Shown here one piece after another: positions 1 through 7,214 of a stretch of DNA of 64,000 nt. The stretch comes from Bugula neritina (Eukaryota; Bryozoa; Gymnolaemata; Cheilostomatida; Bugulidae). The translations under genes and the position numbers were made by a program. The notes beneath the pieces were generated by a model. It searched no databases. It saw nothing but the letters and a program-made list of their open reading frames with translations, and was not told the origin of the DNA. The stretch's first letter is position 1. Every line of letters starts with the position of its first letter. The stretch spans positions 11,043,133-11,107,132 of the forward strand of contig OZ037769.1 in the NCBI GenBank assembly GCA_964035545.1, given 5' to 3'.

Positions 1-286
1 CTTCTAGTTGATCTAATTCGTACACTCCGACTGGTAACGAAACTAAATGCCACGTAGTACCACCGTCTTTAGACCATCTATAGGAATTTCTATCGGTACT
101 AATGTTTGGAAAAGAATAAAACGTATCCAAACTAATAAGACACATTTCGTATTTTTTATTTTTATTTAATTCTATAGGCGGATTAAGTTGAGTAATTATT
201 CTCGTTTTAGTATCGGTAACTCCTATAGTCATCGTTTGTTTAGAGGCCGTATTATCAGCAATTTCTCTTAATAATTTGTTTTCCAT
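1..286 (-). CDS. Viral-block protein, N-terminal 95 residues (cut by window edge)
   Basis: A leftward frame starts at an ATG at 286-284 and is open to base 1, so only the first 95 residues are visible. The start is set by the TATATAAATG context shared with the neighbouring genes. The ATG directly follows the TAA stop of the next gene (287-289). The sequence is hydrophilic, with a motif around LDTFYSFPNIS and a Trp/Gly-rich stretch, and no signal peptide. It resembles uncharacterised proteins that accompany Maverick-like elements in animals, possibly a minor capsid or penton-type protein, but I cannot assign a function. The gene is real by context, codon pattern and spacing. Confidence 0.75.
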   Translation of the reverse strand, partial: MENKLLREIADNTASKQTMTIGVTDTKTRIITQLNPPIELNKNKKYEMCLISLDTFYSFPNISTDRNSYRWSKDGGTTWHLVSLPVGVYELDQLE

Positions 287-1561
287 TTATATAACTTTTA
301 AATTGTTTCCATCGGAACTGAGAGACATAGTTTTATCCGATAGAATTAGCGCGTAAGCTTGAGTATCAGCCGGCACGTTTTGACTAAACTGAACTCTTAA
401 TTGAATATCGGCTACGCTACTTTTAAGAGCTTCGCTTTGCTTACTAACGTCTATTACGAACAAAGCGTAAAGATCTTTATATTCCGAAGGTAATACGTTT
501 GAATAAGCGATTAGCTCGTTTATACCGTAATATTCTCCGCAAAACTTAGAAGCGTCTCCGTACACTCTACTAAACTTCATTTTAGCGAAATCTATATCGT
601 AATCAACTTCGGGATACCGCTCACTGTTTAGCATCGCGTATATACTTTTAACGTTAACGTGATCGAATACGGCCGGATTAGTCGTTTGACTTTCAGTCTT
701 ATCCGTTTGAAAACCTACAATAATATATTTAGGTTTTTCGGTATCTCCTCTAGAACCCAAACGCCACGTAAAGTTAGTAGTTTGCGGCACCGCGATACTA
801 TCACACCATCTAGATCTATAAATTAGGGGTAGTTGCGCCTTACTCTCTATAATTTTATAGAGTTTATGCTTCATTTCAAAACTAGGCGTTACGTGAGGCA
901 TCCACCACGATACTTTATTCAACGTTATTTTTCCCGCGTCTACGCCGTTAGCTCTATAAATAGCGTTATCGTTAGTATCGCGTACTAGCGTTAGTTGATG
1001 TTTTATACCGTATAATACTTTTTCGTAATCATCGGCGAATCCGAACAAATGTCTGAGATCCACTTTAATACTAAAAGTACCTTTAGGATCCGGCTTTTGT
1101 ATAATATAAATTTGACGCGCGTTAAAACCTAAATTAGCGGCGGCAGCGGCTGCGGTAGTATCTTTTGACCACAACTGATTAAGACCTCTCGACTTACCGT
1201 AGTCGTCGGGATAAGTTAATAAACCCATCATGGTCGAAGCGTGTCCGGGATTATTTATATATTCCAAGTCGTGTCCGTCGAGTTGATATCTAATACTTTT
1301 AAACAAATAAGCCATACCGTTATTCGTTAACGTTACTAAGTCGGCGTCGGCGTAAGCGGTTCCGTCATTTTTCGTTAAACGTCCTTCGATAATTAAATAA
1401 CTTTTACTCGGCTGAACGTACAAATCTTGTTGATTAATAACTATTCTAATTTCACTGGGAGTATTTAAATTCGTTCCCGTTACGGGTTCGTATTCGTGTA
1501 CCTGATCGCGCTCTACGCTCGTATCGAGTACAATTTTTTGTGTAATGTTCAGAGAATCCAT
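287..1561 (-). CDS. Probable major capsid protein of a Maverick/adintovirus-like element
   Basis: A 424-residue intronless frame. Its composition is rich in beta-strand formers, with no signal peptide or membrane segment, as expected for a jelly-roll capsid protein. Landmarks are a Tyr/Val-rich N-terminal beta region (about residues 35-60), an Ala run near 138, and Trp-Trp-Met-Pro near 222. I recognise the overall type as one found in uncharacterised mobile-element proteins of hydra and aphid genomes. The double-jelly-roll capsid role is inferred from size, composition and the adjacent packaging ATPase, not from a visible catalytic motif. The start at 1561 lies in TATAATAAATGG. The stop abuts the start of the next leftward gene. 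No frameshift or internal stop is present. Confidence 0.6.
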   Translation of the reverse strand: MDSLNITQKIVLDTSVERDQVHEYEPVTGTNLNTPSEIRIVINQQDLYVQPSKSYLIIEGRLTKNDGTAYADADLVTLTNNGMAYLFKSIRYQLDGHDLEYINNPGHASTMMGLLTYPDDYGKSRGLNQLWSKDTTAAAAAANLGFNARQIYIIQKPDPKGTFSIKVDLRHLFGFADDYEKVLYGIKHQLTLVRDTNDNAIYRANGVDAGKITLNKVSWWMPHVTPSFEMKHKLYKIIESKAQLPLIYRSRWCDSIAVPQTTNFTWRLGSRGDTEKPKYIIVGFQTDKTESQTTNPAVFDHVNVKSIYAMLNSERYPEVDYDIDFAKMKFSRVYGDASKFCGEYYGINELIAYSNVLPSEYKDLYALFVIDVSKQSEALKSSVADIQLRVQFSQNVPADTQAYALILSDKTMSLSSDGNNLKVI

Positions 1562-1582
1562 TTATTATAGTAAAATAATTTC

Positions 1583-1894
1583 TTAATAAGCTATAGCTTG
1601 TCCGCTTCCTTCTAAAATATTACTTATATTATTATTGTTTAATATATTTTTAGTTTGATTAAGCTTTTGTAGTATAGCTTGACTTTTAGCGTTTAACTTT
1701 TTTTGTCTTCTTTTTTTAATCGCGTTAACAATTTTTTCACCGGCCGCGGTACCCGCTTTAGCTATAGCCTTTTTACCTAATTCTCTTACGCTGGAATTAC
1801 TAGCTATTTTAGTTACTACATTCCTAATGGTATCAAATATTCCACCACCGGCGTAGTGTTTTTGTAATCGTTGTCTTTTATCGTAAACGTACAT
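1583..1894 (-). CDS. Small basic protein, candidate minor capsid or core protein
   Basis: A 103-residue, Lys/Arg-rich protein. A Gly-Gly-Gly-Ile-Phe stretch (residues 17-21) leads into a predicted amphipathic helix (about 20-55). A strongly basic KKRRQKK segment follows near 60-66, then an Asn-rich tail. The layout of amphipathic helix plus basic region resembles small membrane-lytic or DNA-binding minor capsid proteins such as adenovirus pVI or pX, but this is analogy only. It starts at a TATAATAAATG motif (ATG at 1894) and lies 3 bp past the stop of the 268-residue gene, inside the capsid gene cluster. I cannot exclude another structural role. Confidence 0.6.
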   Translation of the reverse strand: MYVYDKRQRLQKHYAGGGIFDTIRNVVTKIASNSSVRELGKKAIAKAGTAAGEKIVNAIKKRRQKKLNAKSQAILQKLNQTKNILNNNNISNILEGSGQAIAY

Positions 1895-1897
1895 TTA

Positions 1898-2704
1898 TTA
1901 TACGAGAATACTTTTATAATAGTCACGAGTAATAATTTTCATTCTAAGTAATTCGTCTAATATAGACACAATTTCGTTTCGTACTCCCGTATTTCCGGCT
2001 TTAGCGCTAGAAATTAAAAGTTCGAGTCGTTCTACTAAAGCGTTAGGATCAGACGATAAATATACTACTCCATCACCGACTTGCCTTTTAGCTTTTTTAC
2101 TATCGGCGAGTTTCGCTCTCTGAGGATATAATTGTTCCCAAATAGGTCTAACAATATTTTTCCATTTTTCACTATTTTTATCTATGGGACCGTGTTTACT
2201 TTGATATATAGCGCCGCTATTATCGAGTATATTAGCGTAATTCGCTAAATCATTATCATCGTATCCTATAGGCGTTTTACGCGTTAAAAGACTTAAAAGT
2301 CCTCTAGTCGCCGGATATTCTTCGTTTTCAAAAATTATTTTACCATCGTTAAAACTTATAGGTTTCGTACCAATAACGTGTCTATTACCATCCCACTTTA
2401 CGTTATAAGCGCCGGGTTCTAAGCCAGCTAAAGCGTTTTGCGTATATTCGTCTAAATTTATAACTCCATCCGTTATAGCCGGTTGAACATTATAATTGGG
2501 TAATGTAAGCAATTGTTTTAACGCGTCAGTCGTTTGAGCTTGCGAAGTCGTTACGGGTTCAAAATATTTTTCTTGAGCTATAGCGGCATTTAATTCTCGC
2601 TCGCGTTCTCGTTTAAAATTTTCTTTTAATTTATTCTTTCGAGAAATAAAATCTTGTACGGTTTTATCTCTTTTTATAGGGTCGTGAATCTTTAAGTAAC
2701 TCAT
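1898..2704 (-). CDS. DUF8207-type structural-module protein
   Basis: A 268-residue intronless protein. The N-terminal 60 residues are highly charged and probably helical, with an Arg/Glu run near 31-40. The middle (about 125-190) contains a YPATRGLLSLL-type motif followed by an Asp-rich segment and a Trp-Lys-Asn-Ile-Val stretch. I associate this with the DUF8207 domain of insect and cnidarian mobile elements, from memory of the family and without a search. The C-terminal 60 residues are helical. Function is unknown. The start at 2704 has the TATAATAAATG context, and the stop codon is itself part of the TATAATAAATG box of the next gene. A 215-bp repeat array lies directly upstream. Confidence 0.6.
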   Translation of the reverse strand: MSYLKIHDPIKRDKTVQDFISRKNKLKENFKRERERELNAAIAQEKYFEPVTTSQAQTTDALKQLLTLPNYNVQPAITDGVINLDEYTQNALAGLEPGAYNVKWDGNRHVIGTKPISFNDGKIIFENEEYPATRGLLSLLTRKTPIGYDDNDLANYANILDNSGAIYQSKHGPIDKNSEKWKNIVRPIWEQLYPQRAKLADSKKAKRQVGDGVVYLSSDPNALVERLELLISSAKAGNTGVRNEIVSILDELLRMKIITRDYYKSILV

Positions 2705-2718
2705 TTATTATATATTAA

Positions 2719-2934
2719 TTTGTGTCTACTTTTTATGGACACAAACACATTTGTGTCTACTTTTTATGGACACAAACACATTTGTGTCCACTTTTGTGTC
2801 TACTTTTTATGGACACAAATACATTTGTGTCTACTTTTTATGGACACAAACACATTTGTGTCTACTTTTTATGGACACAAATGTGTTTGTGTCCACTTTT
2901 GTGTCTAGTGTCCACATTTGTGTCTAGTGTTCAC
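2719..2934. repeat. Tandem array of hairpin-forming units in the viral block
   Basis: About five units of roughly 31 bp carry TGTGTC, a TACTTTTTAT spacer, and GGACACA, so each unit can fold back on itself. The rightmost units are shortened. The array fills the gap between the start of the 268-residue gene and the stop of the integrase gene, and is the only sizeable non-coding gap inside the gene cluster. Rightward open frames here are repeat artefacts. Confidence 0.85.
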
Positions 2935-4298
2935 TATAATCGTTCTAAAACGTTTAAATTTACCCAAGAGTTTTGAGAATCGGGATAACCTAACCATTTT
3001 ACTAAAGCCTTTTTACCTTTCTTTTTAATTACGCGTTCTATTCTATACATTTCTTGACTCGTCTTTTGTAATTCCTGTTCGTAAAAAGATCCTTGAATTT
3101 CTTCTCCACCCGAGTCGGTTAATTTATAAGTAGTCGGATTAGTATATAATATTTTACTTATAGTAAACACTTCCTCCGTCCATCTAACGGTATAACCTTT
3201 TTCAAACGTTCGTTTCTTACGAGGTATACGTACTCTATCACCTATAGCGAATTTAGGTTTAAAAGGCGCTGGTAAGTTTGAATATAATTTCACGCGTACT
3301 TTATTTTCATTAGAAGGATTACTAGCTTCAATCGGTGTCATTCCAATAGACGAATGTTTAGTCTCGTTATACCGTTTTACTAAATCTTTTAGTACGTCTA
3401 TATATTTATAAGTATTATTAGCCGAAAAATATTTAAACATTCGCTCTTTCATTGTTCTATTCCACCTCTCTACTACGCTAGACTTTTCTTCATTTTCCGT
3501 AGAATATAAGTCTATTAAAGACTTTACGTCTTTGTTATAAAATTCTTTTCCCTTGTCAACCCATAAATGTTGTGGCTTACGACGAGTTAAAATCGTTTTT
3601 AAAGCTAAAGCAACGGCTTTTCCGGTTTTATTTTTTAAAGGTATTATCCAACCGTATTTTGAAAACACGTCTATTACCGTTAGTAAATATTTATAACCGT
3701 TATTAAATTTAGCGAATTCAGTCATATCAACCAAGTCAGCCGCCCAAATATTATCGATACCCGATACCCAAACTCGTCTTTTACGAAATTTTTTTTGTAC
3801 GGGTTTATGTAGTTCTTCGGCTAACTCGTTCGTCCATCCCCATCCTAAGCGTTTTTTCGCTCCTATTATTGCCGAGGCGAAACGACTGTGTCGCTGTTCA
3901 GCGGGTGTAGGATTAGGTATAGCTTTCAATTCGTCTAGCATATTTTTATCGCATATTTCGTTTCTAGTCTTAGTATCTTTATTAAGCGCGTAACATACGT
4001 CGTGTCTCATGGCTATAGCGTCGTCTCGATCTACCGGTTTACTCCATTCTTTAGGAGTCGTGTCGTCATTAAGACGTTTATTTAATTTAGTACCCGGTCC
4101 TAAAAAATTATGGCCTGGATAATGCAATTCGAAGGGTAAATTATTTATTAAATTATTAGCTAAACCCGACCCAACGAATGTAGTTTTTTTACATCCGCAT
4201 TGACCGCAATTACCGTAACCCATTAGTCTATTATTTTTACTTACTCTCTTTTCGTAATTAAGAGTTTTCGTTTTAGTTTTACACTTACAACAATACAT
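2934..4298 (-). CDS. Phospholipase A2-like / retroviral-type integrase / chromodomain fusion
   Basis: One uninterrupted 454-residue frame. Residues 3-6 and 31-36 hold two Cys clusters suggesting a zinc ribbon. Residues about 54-105 match the parvovirus-type phospholipase A2 domain: a Gly-Pro-Gly calcium loop at 67-69 and a His99-Asp100 dyad with Tyr103. Residues about 180-325 are an rve integrase core with Asp188, Asp248 and Glu277 as the likely DDE triad. Residues 417-454 are a chromodomain with the expected aromatic residues. Integrase would insert the element, the chromodomain could steer it to marked chromatin, and PLA2 is known to open membranes during parvovirus entry. The gap from Asp248 to Glu277 is 28 residues, shorter than the usual 33-35. 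It starts at a TATAATAAATG box shared, as a palindrome, with the divergent ATPase gene. Confidence 0.85.
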   Translation of the reverse strand: MYCCKCKTKTKTLNYEKRVSKNNRLMGYGNCGQCGCKKTTFVGSGLANNLINNLPFELHYPGHNFLGPGTKLNKRLNDDTTPKEWSKPVDRDDAIAMRHDVCYALNKDTKTRNEICDKNMLDELKAIPNPTPAEQRHSRFASAIIGAKKRLGWGWTNELAEELHKPVQKKFRKRRVWVSGIDNIWAADLVDMTEFAKFNNGYKYLLTVIDVFSKYGWIIPLKNKTGKAVALALKTILTRRKPQHLWVDKGKEFYNKDVKSLIDLYSTENEEKSSVVERWNRTMKERMFKYFSANNTYKYIDVLKDLVKRYNETKHSSIGMTPIEASNPSNENKVRVKLYSNLPAPFKPKFAIGDRVRIPRKKRTFEKGYTVRWTEEVFTISKILYTNPTTYKLTDSGGEEIQGSFYEQELQKTSQEMYRIERVIKKKGKKALVKWLGYPDSQNSWVNLNVLERL

Positions 4299-4313
4299 TT
4301 ATTATAATAAATG
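4296..4313. promoter_or_regulatory. Palindromic start-site box between divergent viral genes
   Basis: CATTTATTATAATAAATG is a perfect 18-bp palindrome. Its two ends are the ATG codons of the integrase gene (leftward) and the ATPase gene (rightward). The half-site TATAATAAATG also marks the starts at 1561, 1894 and 2704. Near-identical versions sit at 286 (TATATAAATG) and 5073 (GTAATAAATG). This leaves only 12 bp between the two coding regions. It is probably a bidirectional initiator, although a translational role is also possible. Confidence 0.7.
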
Positions 4314-5069
4314 GAAAAAGAAAATCTTTCGTGGAAAAACGAAATTAATCGTAATAATAATCCTTTACTCCCTAAAAGCATAAGAGGTCTTATCGTTGGA
4401 AAGTCTGGATGCGGTAAAACTACGTTACTTTGTAACTTACTATTACAACCTAATTGGCTCGATTACGATAAACTTATGATTTACGGTAAAAGTCTTTCTC
4501 AACCCGAATATATAAATATGAGGAAGGCTTTCGAACTTAAATTAACTAAAGAAGAAATTTTAAATTTTTTTAAAAATAGTGACGCGATAATAAATTCGGG
4601 TATAAACGTAAATCGTGTTTTAAAAAATAGTAGGGGTAACGGTAATATAGACGCCGAATTTATAGAATCTAGTGACGACGTTTATGATCCTAGCGAATTA
4701 GACGTTAATAATAAAAATTTAATAATATTCGATGATTTAATGTTGGAAAAACAAAAAACTTGCGAAAGTTATTACGTAAGAGGACGACACAATAACGTCG
4801 ATTGTTTTTATTTATCGCAAAATTATTTTAAGCTGCCTAGAAATACTATTCGAGAAAACGCTAATTTTATTTGCTTATTTCCTCAAGACGGAAAAAATTT
4901 AAATCATATATATCAAGATCACGTAACCGGAGATTTAACGTTAAACGAATTTAAAAACTTTTGTTATAAAGGATGGCAAAAACCTCACGGCTTTATTACT
5001 TTAGATCTTTCTTCCTCAAAAAATAATGGGAGATATAGACACGGGTTAGACGAATTTTATATACCGTAA
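4311..5069 (+). CDS. Genome-packaging ATPase (FtsK/HerA, A32-like)
   Basis: A 252-residue P-loop protein. Walker A is GKSGCGKTT at residues 30-38 and Walker B is LIIFDD at 137-142. A conserved Ser-Gln-Asn segment near 169-171 and an Arg at 181 sit where sensor and arginine-finger positions are expected. Polinton, adintovirus and virophage genomes carry this ATPase to drive DNA into the capsid. It is the first of two rightward genes and starts within the palindromic box. Its stop TAA is followed immediately by TAAATG of the next gene. The frame is intact. Confidence 0.85.
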   Translation: MEKENLSWKNEINRNNNPLLPKSIRGLIVGKSGCGKTTLLCNLLLQPNWLDYDKLMIYGKSLSQPEYINMRKAFELKLTKEEILNFFKNSDAIINSGINVNRVLKNSRGNGNIDAEFIESSDDVYDPSELDVNNKNLIIFDDLMLEKQKTCESYYVRGRHNNVDCFYLSQNYFKLPRNTIRENANFICLFPQDGKNLNHIYQDHVTGDLTLNEFKNFCYKGWQKPHGFITLDLSSSKNNGRYRHGLDEFYIP

Positions 5070-5072
5070 TAA

Positions 5073-5849
5073 ATGAGTGTTTATAAATTCGGAGGAAGCG
5101 AAAAAACAAAAATAGATACAAAAAAATTCGTTTTAATAAACGGTAGTAGTACTCTTACGGGTACATTAGATATGGGTGAAAATAAAATATCTAGAGTTAT
5201 TAATCCGGCTGACAATCAAGACGCGGCTACAAAAAAATACGTTGATGATACGAGTATGCCTAAAATACAAAACCCTATTAATCAGTTAACTATATCAACT
5301 GATGATGGACGCGTTATAGATAGTAATTTAAAAGTTGATGATGTTGTTACAAAAACTAATGTATTTAATTACGCAGTACCTCTTATACGAGACCCGAGTG
5401 AAAAATTAACCGTATCAACTAATACGGGTAATATTGTAGATAGTAGCTTAAGCGTTAGCGATATTGTTACGACTAGTAATATAAATAATTTCGCTATAAA
5501 TAAAATACAACCAGCGAATGAAAAATTAACCGTTTCGACTACTTCGGGTAATGTTGCGGATAGTAGTTTAAGCGTTAGCGATATTATTACGACTAGTAAT
5601 ATAAATAATTTCGCTATGAATAAAATACAACCAATAATCGGAAGTAAATTATTAATGCTTTCGAGTGATGGTAATATTGTAGAAACGAATATAAATATTT
5701 CGGATCTTATTACAATAAATAATATATCGGATTACGCTATTCCTAAATTACAGGGAGCAGTTGGTAATAAATTAATTATATCAACGAGCGATGGTAATAT
5801 AATAGAATCTACAGAATCTCAACCCACATTTCCAAGTTATAACGTTTAA
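5073..5849 (+). CDS. Fibre-like repeat protein
   Basis: A 258-residue protein. Residues about 30-65 contain a Gly-Thr-Leu-Asp-Met-Gly motif followed by Ala-Ala-Thr-Lys-Lys-Tyr-Val-Asp. This combination is typical of bacteriophage tail-fibre shafts. After it come four imperfect repeats of about 41 residues, each with a Lys-Leu-Thr-Val-Ser-Thr strand, an Asp-Gly-Asn-Ile turn and a Ser-Asp-Ile helix start. It ends shortly after repeat four with no obvious knob domain. The gene follows the ATPase by 3 bp and is the last gene before the element's non-coding end. A surface fibre or spike role is inferred. Confidence 0.7.
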   Translation: MSVYKFGGSEKTKIDTKKFVLINGSSTLTGTLDMGENKISRVINPADNQDAATKKYVDDTSMPKIQNPINQLTISTDDGRVIDSNLKVDDVVTKTNVFNYAVPLIRDPSEKLTVSTNTGNIVDSSLSVSDIVTTSNINNFAINKIQPANEKLTVSTTSGNVADSSLSVSDIITTSNINNFAMNKIQPIIGSKLLMLSSDGNIVETNINISDLITINNISDYAIPKLQGAVGNKLIISTSDGNIIESTESQPTFPSYNV

Positions 5850-6115
5850 ACACTAAATTATTATATTCTTAACGTATAATAATTTATTATCTTATTAATA
5901 GTAACGAGTGAATGCATTCTGAAATAAAAGTTAATGTTTGTCCTAAAAACGTACAATTCTGAAACAAAACTCTATAAAATATTTTTTTATTCTAAATTAA
6001 CAGTAATAAAATAATAAACTATCCTAGAACGTACAATTCTGGGACAGTAAACTCAATAAAACAATAAACTGTCCTAAAACGTACAATTTCTAAAACTTAA
6101 TAAAAACATTAATAG
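5850..6115. repeat. AT-rich element end with three iterons
   Basis: The sequence is non-coding and AT-rich. A repeat of form TCCTARAACGTACAATTCT starts at 5941, 6022 and 6072, with a partial copy near 5917. The copy at 6022 is itself an imperfect inverted repeat (TCCTAGAA ... TTCTGGGA). Its TCCTAG core recurs in the adjacent hairpin (6135-6144 and 6189-6198). Such iterons beside a terminal structure are common at replication origins or protein-binding termini, but no such role is shown here. Confidence 0.75.
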
Positions 6116-6216
6116 AGTAGTAGTAGGTGGATGCGTCCTAGGACAATCCCTGACACCGGAGAGTCGAAGACTCGACGGGGGAAGGGTTGTCCTAGGACCA
6201 TCCACCTACTACTACT
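6116..6216. repeat. 101-bp near-perfect terminal hairpin
   Basis: Arms at 6116-6151 and 6183-6216 are complementary apart from one bulged base and one mismatch. Each begins AGTAGTAGTAGGTGGATG and contains the palindrome GTCCTAGGAC. The loop holds a second small hairpin, GAGTC-GAA-GACTC at 6161-6173, so the folded form would be branched. It sits between the iterons and the host exon, 29 bp from a splice donor. It may be the viral terminus, a concatemer junction or a small fold-back transposon. The shared TCCTAG core favours a link to the viral block. Confidence 0.8.
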
Positions 6217-6245
6217 AATATCGCTATTATAAGTTTTATACATAC

Positions 6246-7180
6246 AGCCGCCAGCCGGCCAGAGGCGTGTCTGGCTCCAAGGGAAGACCGAAGACTGCGA
6301 TACGAGCAGCAAGAGAAGTCAATGCAAAGCAGGAGAAAATAAGAGCCAATCGAATAGGTGCTATAGTCACTGCCATTATATAAAACTACAATATTTGATA
6401 TATAAATGTAAGTCTTTAATTATCTTTTCAAGTACTGCATGCATGAAAATTTGTTTTGGAAATTTCTTATACTATAATTATAGTCTATAAGTGTTTATAC
6501 TATATCATGACATAGTTTGTAGAAACAAACCTATAAAGGTATAATTAACATAGCATTCACATATATGGCAAAACTCATTGTGTAAACTGAAATGCAATTT
6601 TGCAACTACTCTGAACAGATTTGTAAATGTATTAAGCCACTTTTCTAGACAAGAAGATGAAAGTCAAATAAAAATACAAATCATTCAAGTGATTGAGCAG
6701 TCATAGCATTTAAGAAAGATTAAGGCTTATTTTGTTAGAACGAATAATTTTCGTAAAAGCATGTTCTCAGAATTAGGGTGTTTTACGAAGCATGTGAGAT
6801 TGCTGTCTGCAAATTAAAAGAGAACTCTGGTATTACAGTACTTAATTTTACAAAAATTACAAAGCTTAGAAAGAAGGTGTTACAAAAGAAAATGCCCAAA
6901 GATTTAAAATTTAAAATTAATTTTTCAACAGCAGAATATGTCTTTCTAAAAATGTTTCAAACAAATTATTATCATTAAAACACCAAAACCAGTTTTAATC
7001 AAACAGCCAAAGATACAAAAACACAAAATGAATGTAAACACTCACAACTATTCTATCCCAAAACGTTGTGTAGAGAGTATATCTAAAAGGGTGAGTATTG
7101 AGCGAGCTGTCTGACACAGAGTTATTATGTAATCCATTGCTGTCTCTTTTGTAATCCAAGTCTTCTGCTGCCTCGGCCAT
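6246..7180 (-). CDS. LPCAT-like acyltransferase copy C, exons 1-2 only (interrupted)
   Basis: Exon 1 is 7046-7180 (ATG at 7180, 45 codons, donor GTGAGT) and exon 2 is 6246-6385 (140 nt, donor GTATGT). Both match exons 1 and 2 of the two complete copies to the right in length, phase and sequence. The HPFRYTLY motif precedes the exon 1 junction. The exon 2 membrane segment follows an Ala-Pro-Ile start, and the PLAGWR motif ends that exon. No exon 3 is in the window: the viral block begins 29 bp beyond the exon 2 donor. The HX4D active-site exon would therefore have to lie left of base 1, across an intron of at least 6.2 kb, or it is lost. The gene may be dead or merely have a long intron. Confidence 0.75.
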
Positions 7181-7214
7181 TGTGAATGTTAGCTCTGCAG
7201 TACAATAGAACTCT

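Noticed and set aside
2720-2976. Two rightward frames of 62 and 84 codons
   Set aside because: They read through the tandem hairpin array and repeat the same few residues; no independent gene signal.
6109-6312. Leftward 67-codon frame over the hairpin
   Set aside because: It runs across the hairpin and exon 2 of the LPCAT-like copy C in a different frame from the conserved exon.
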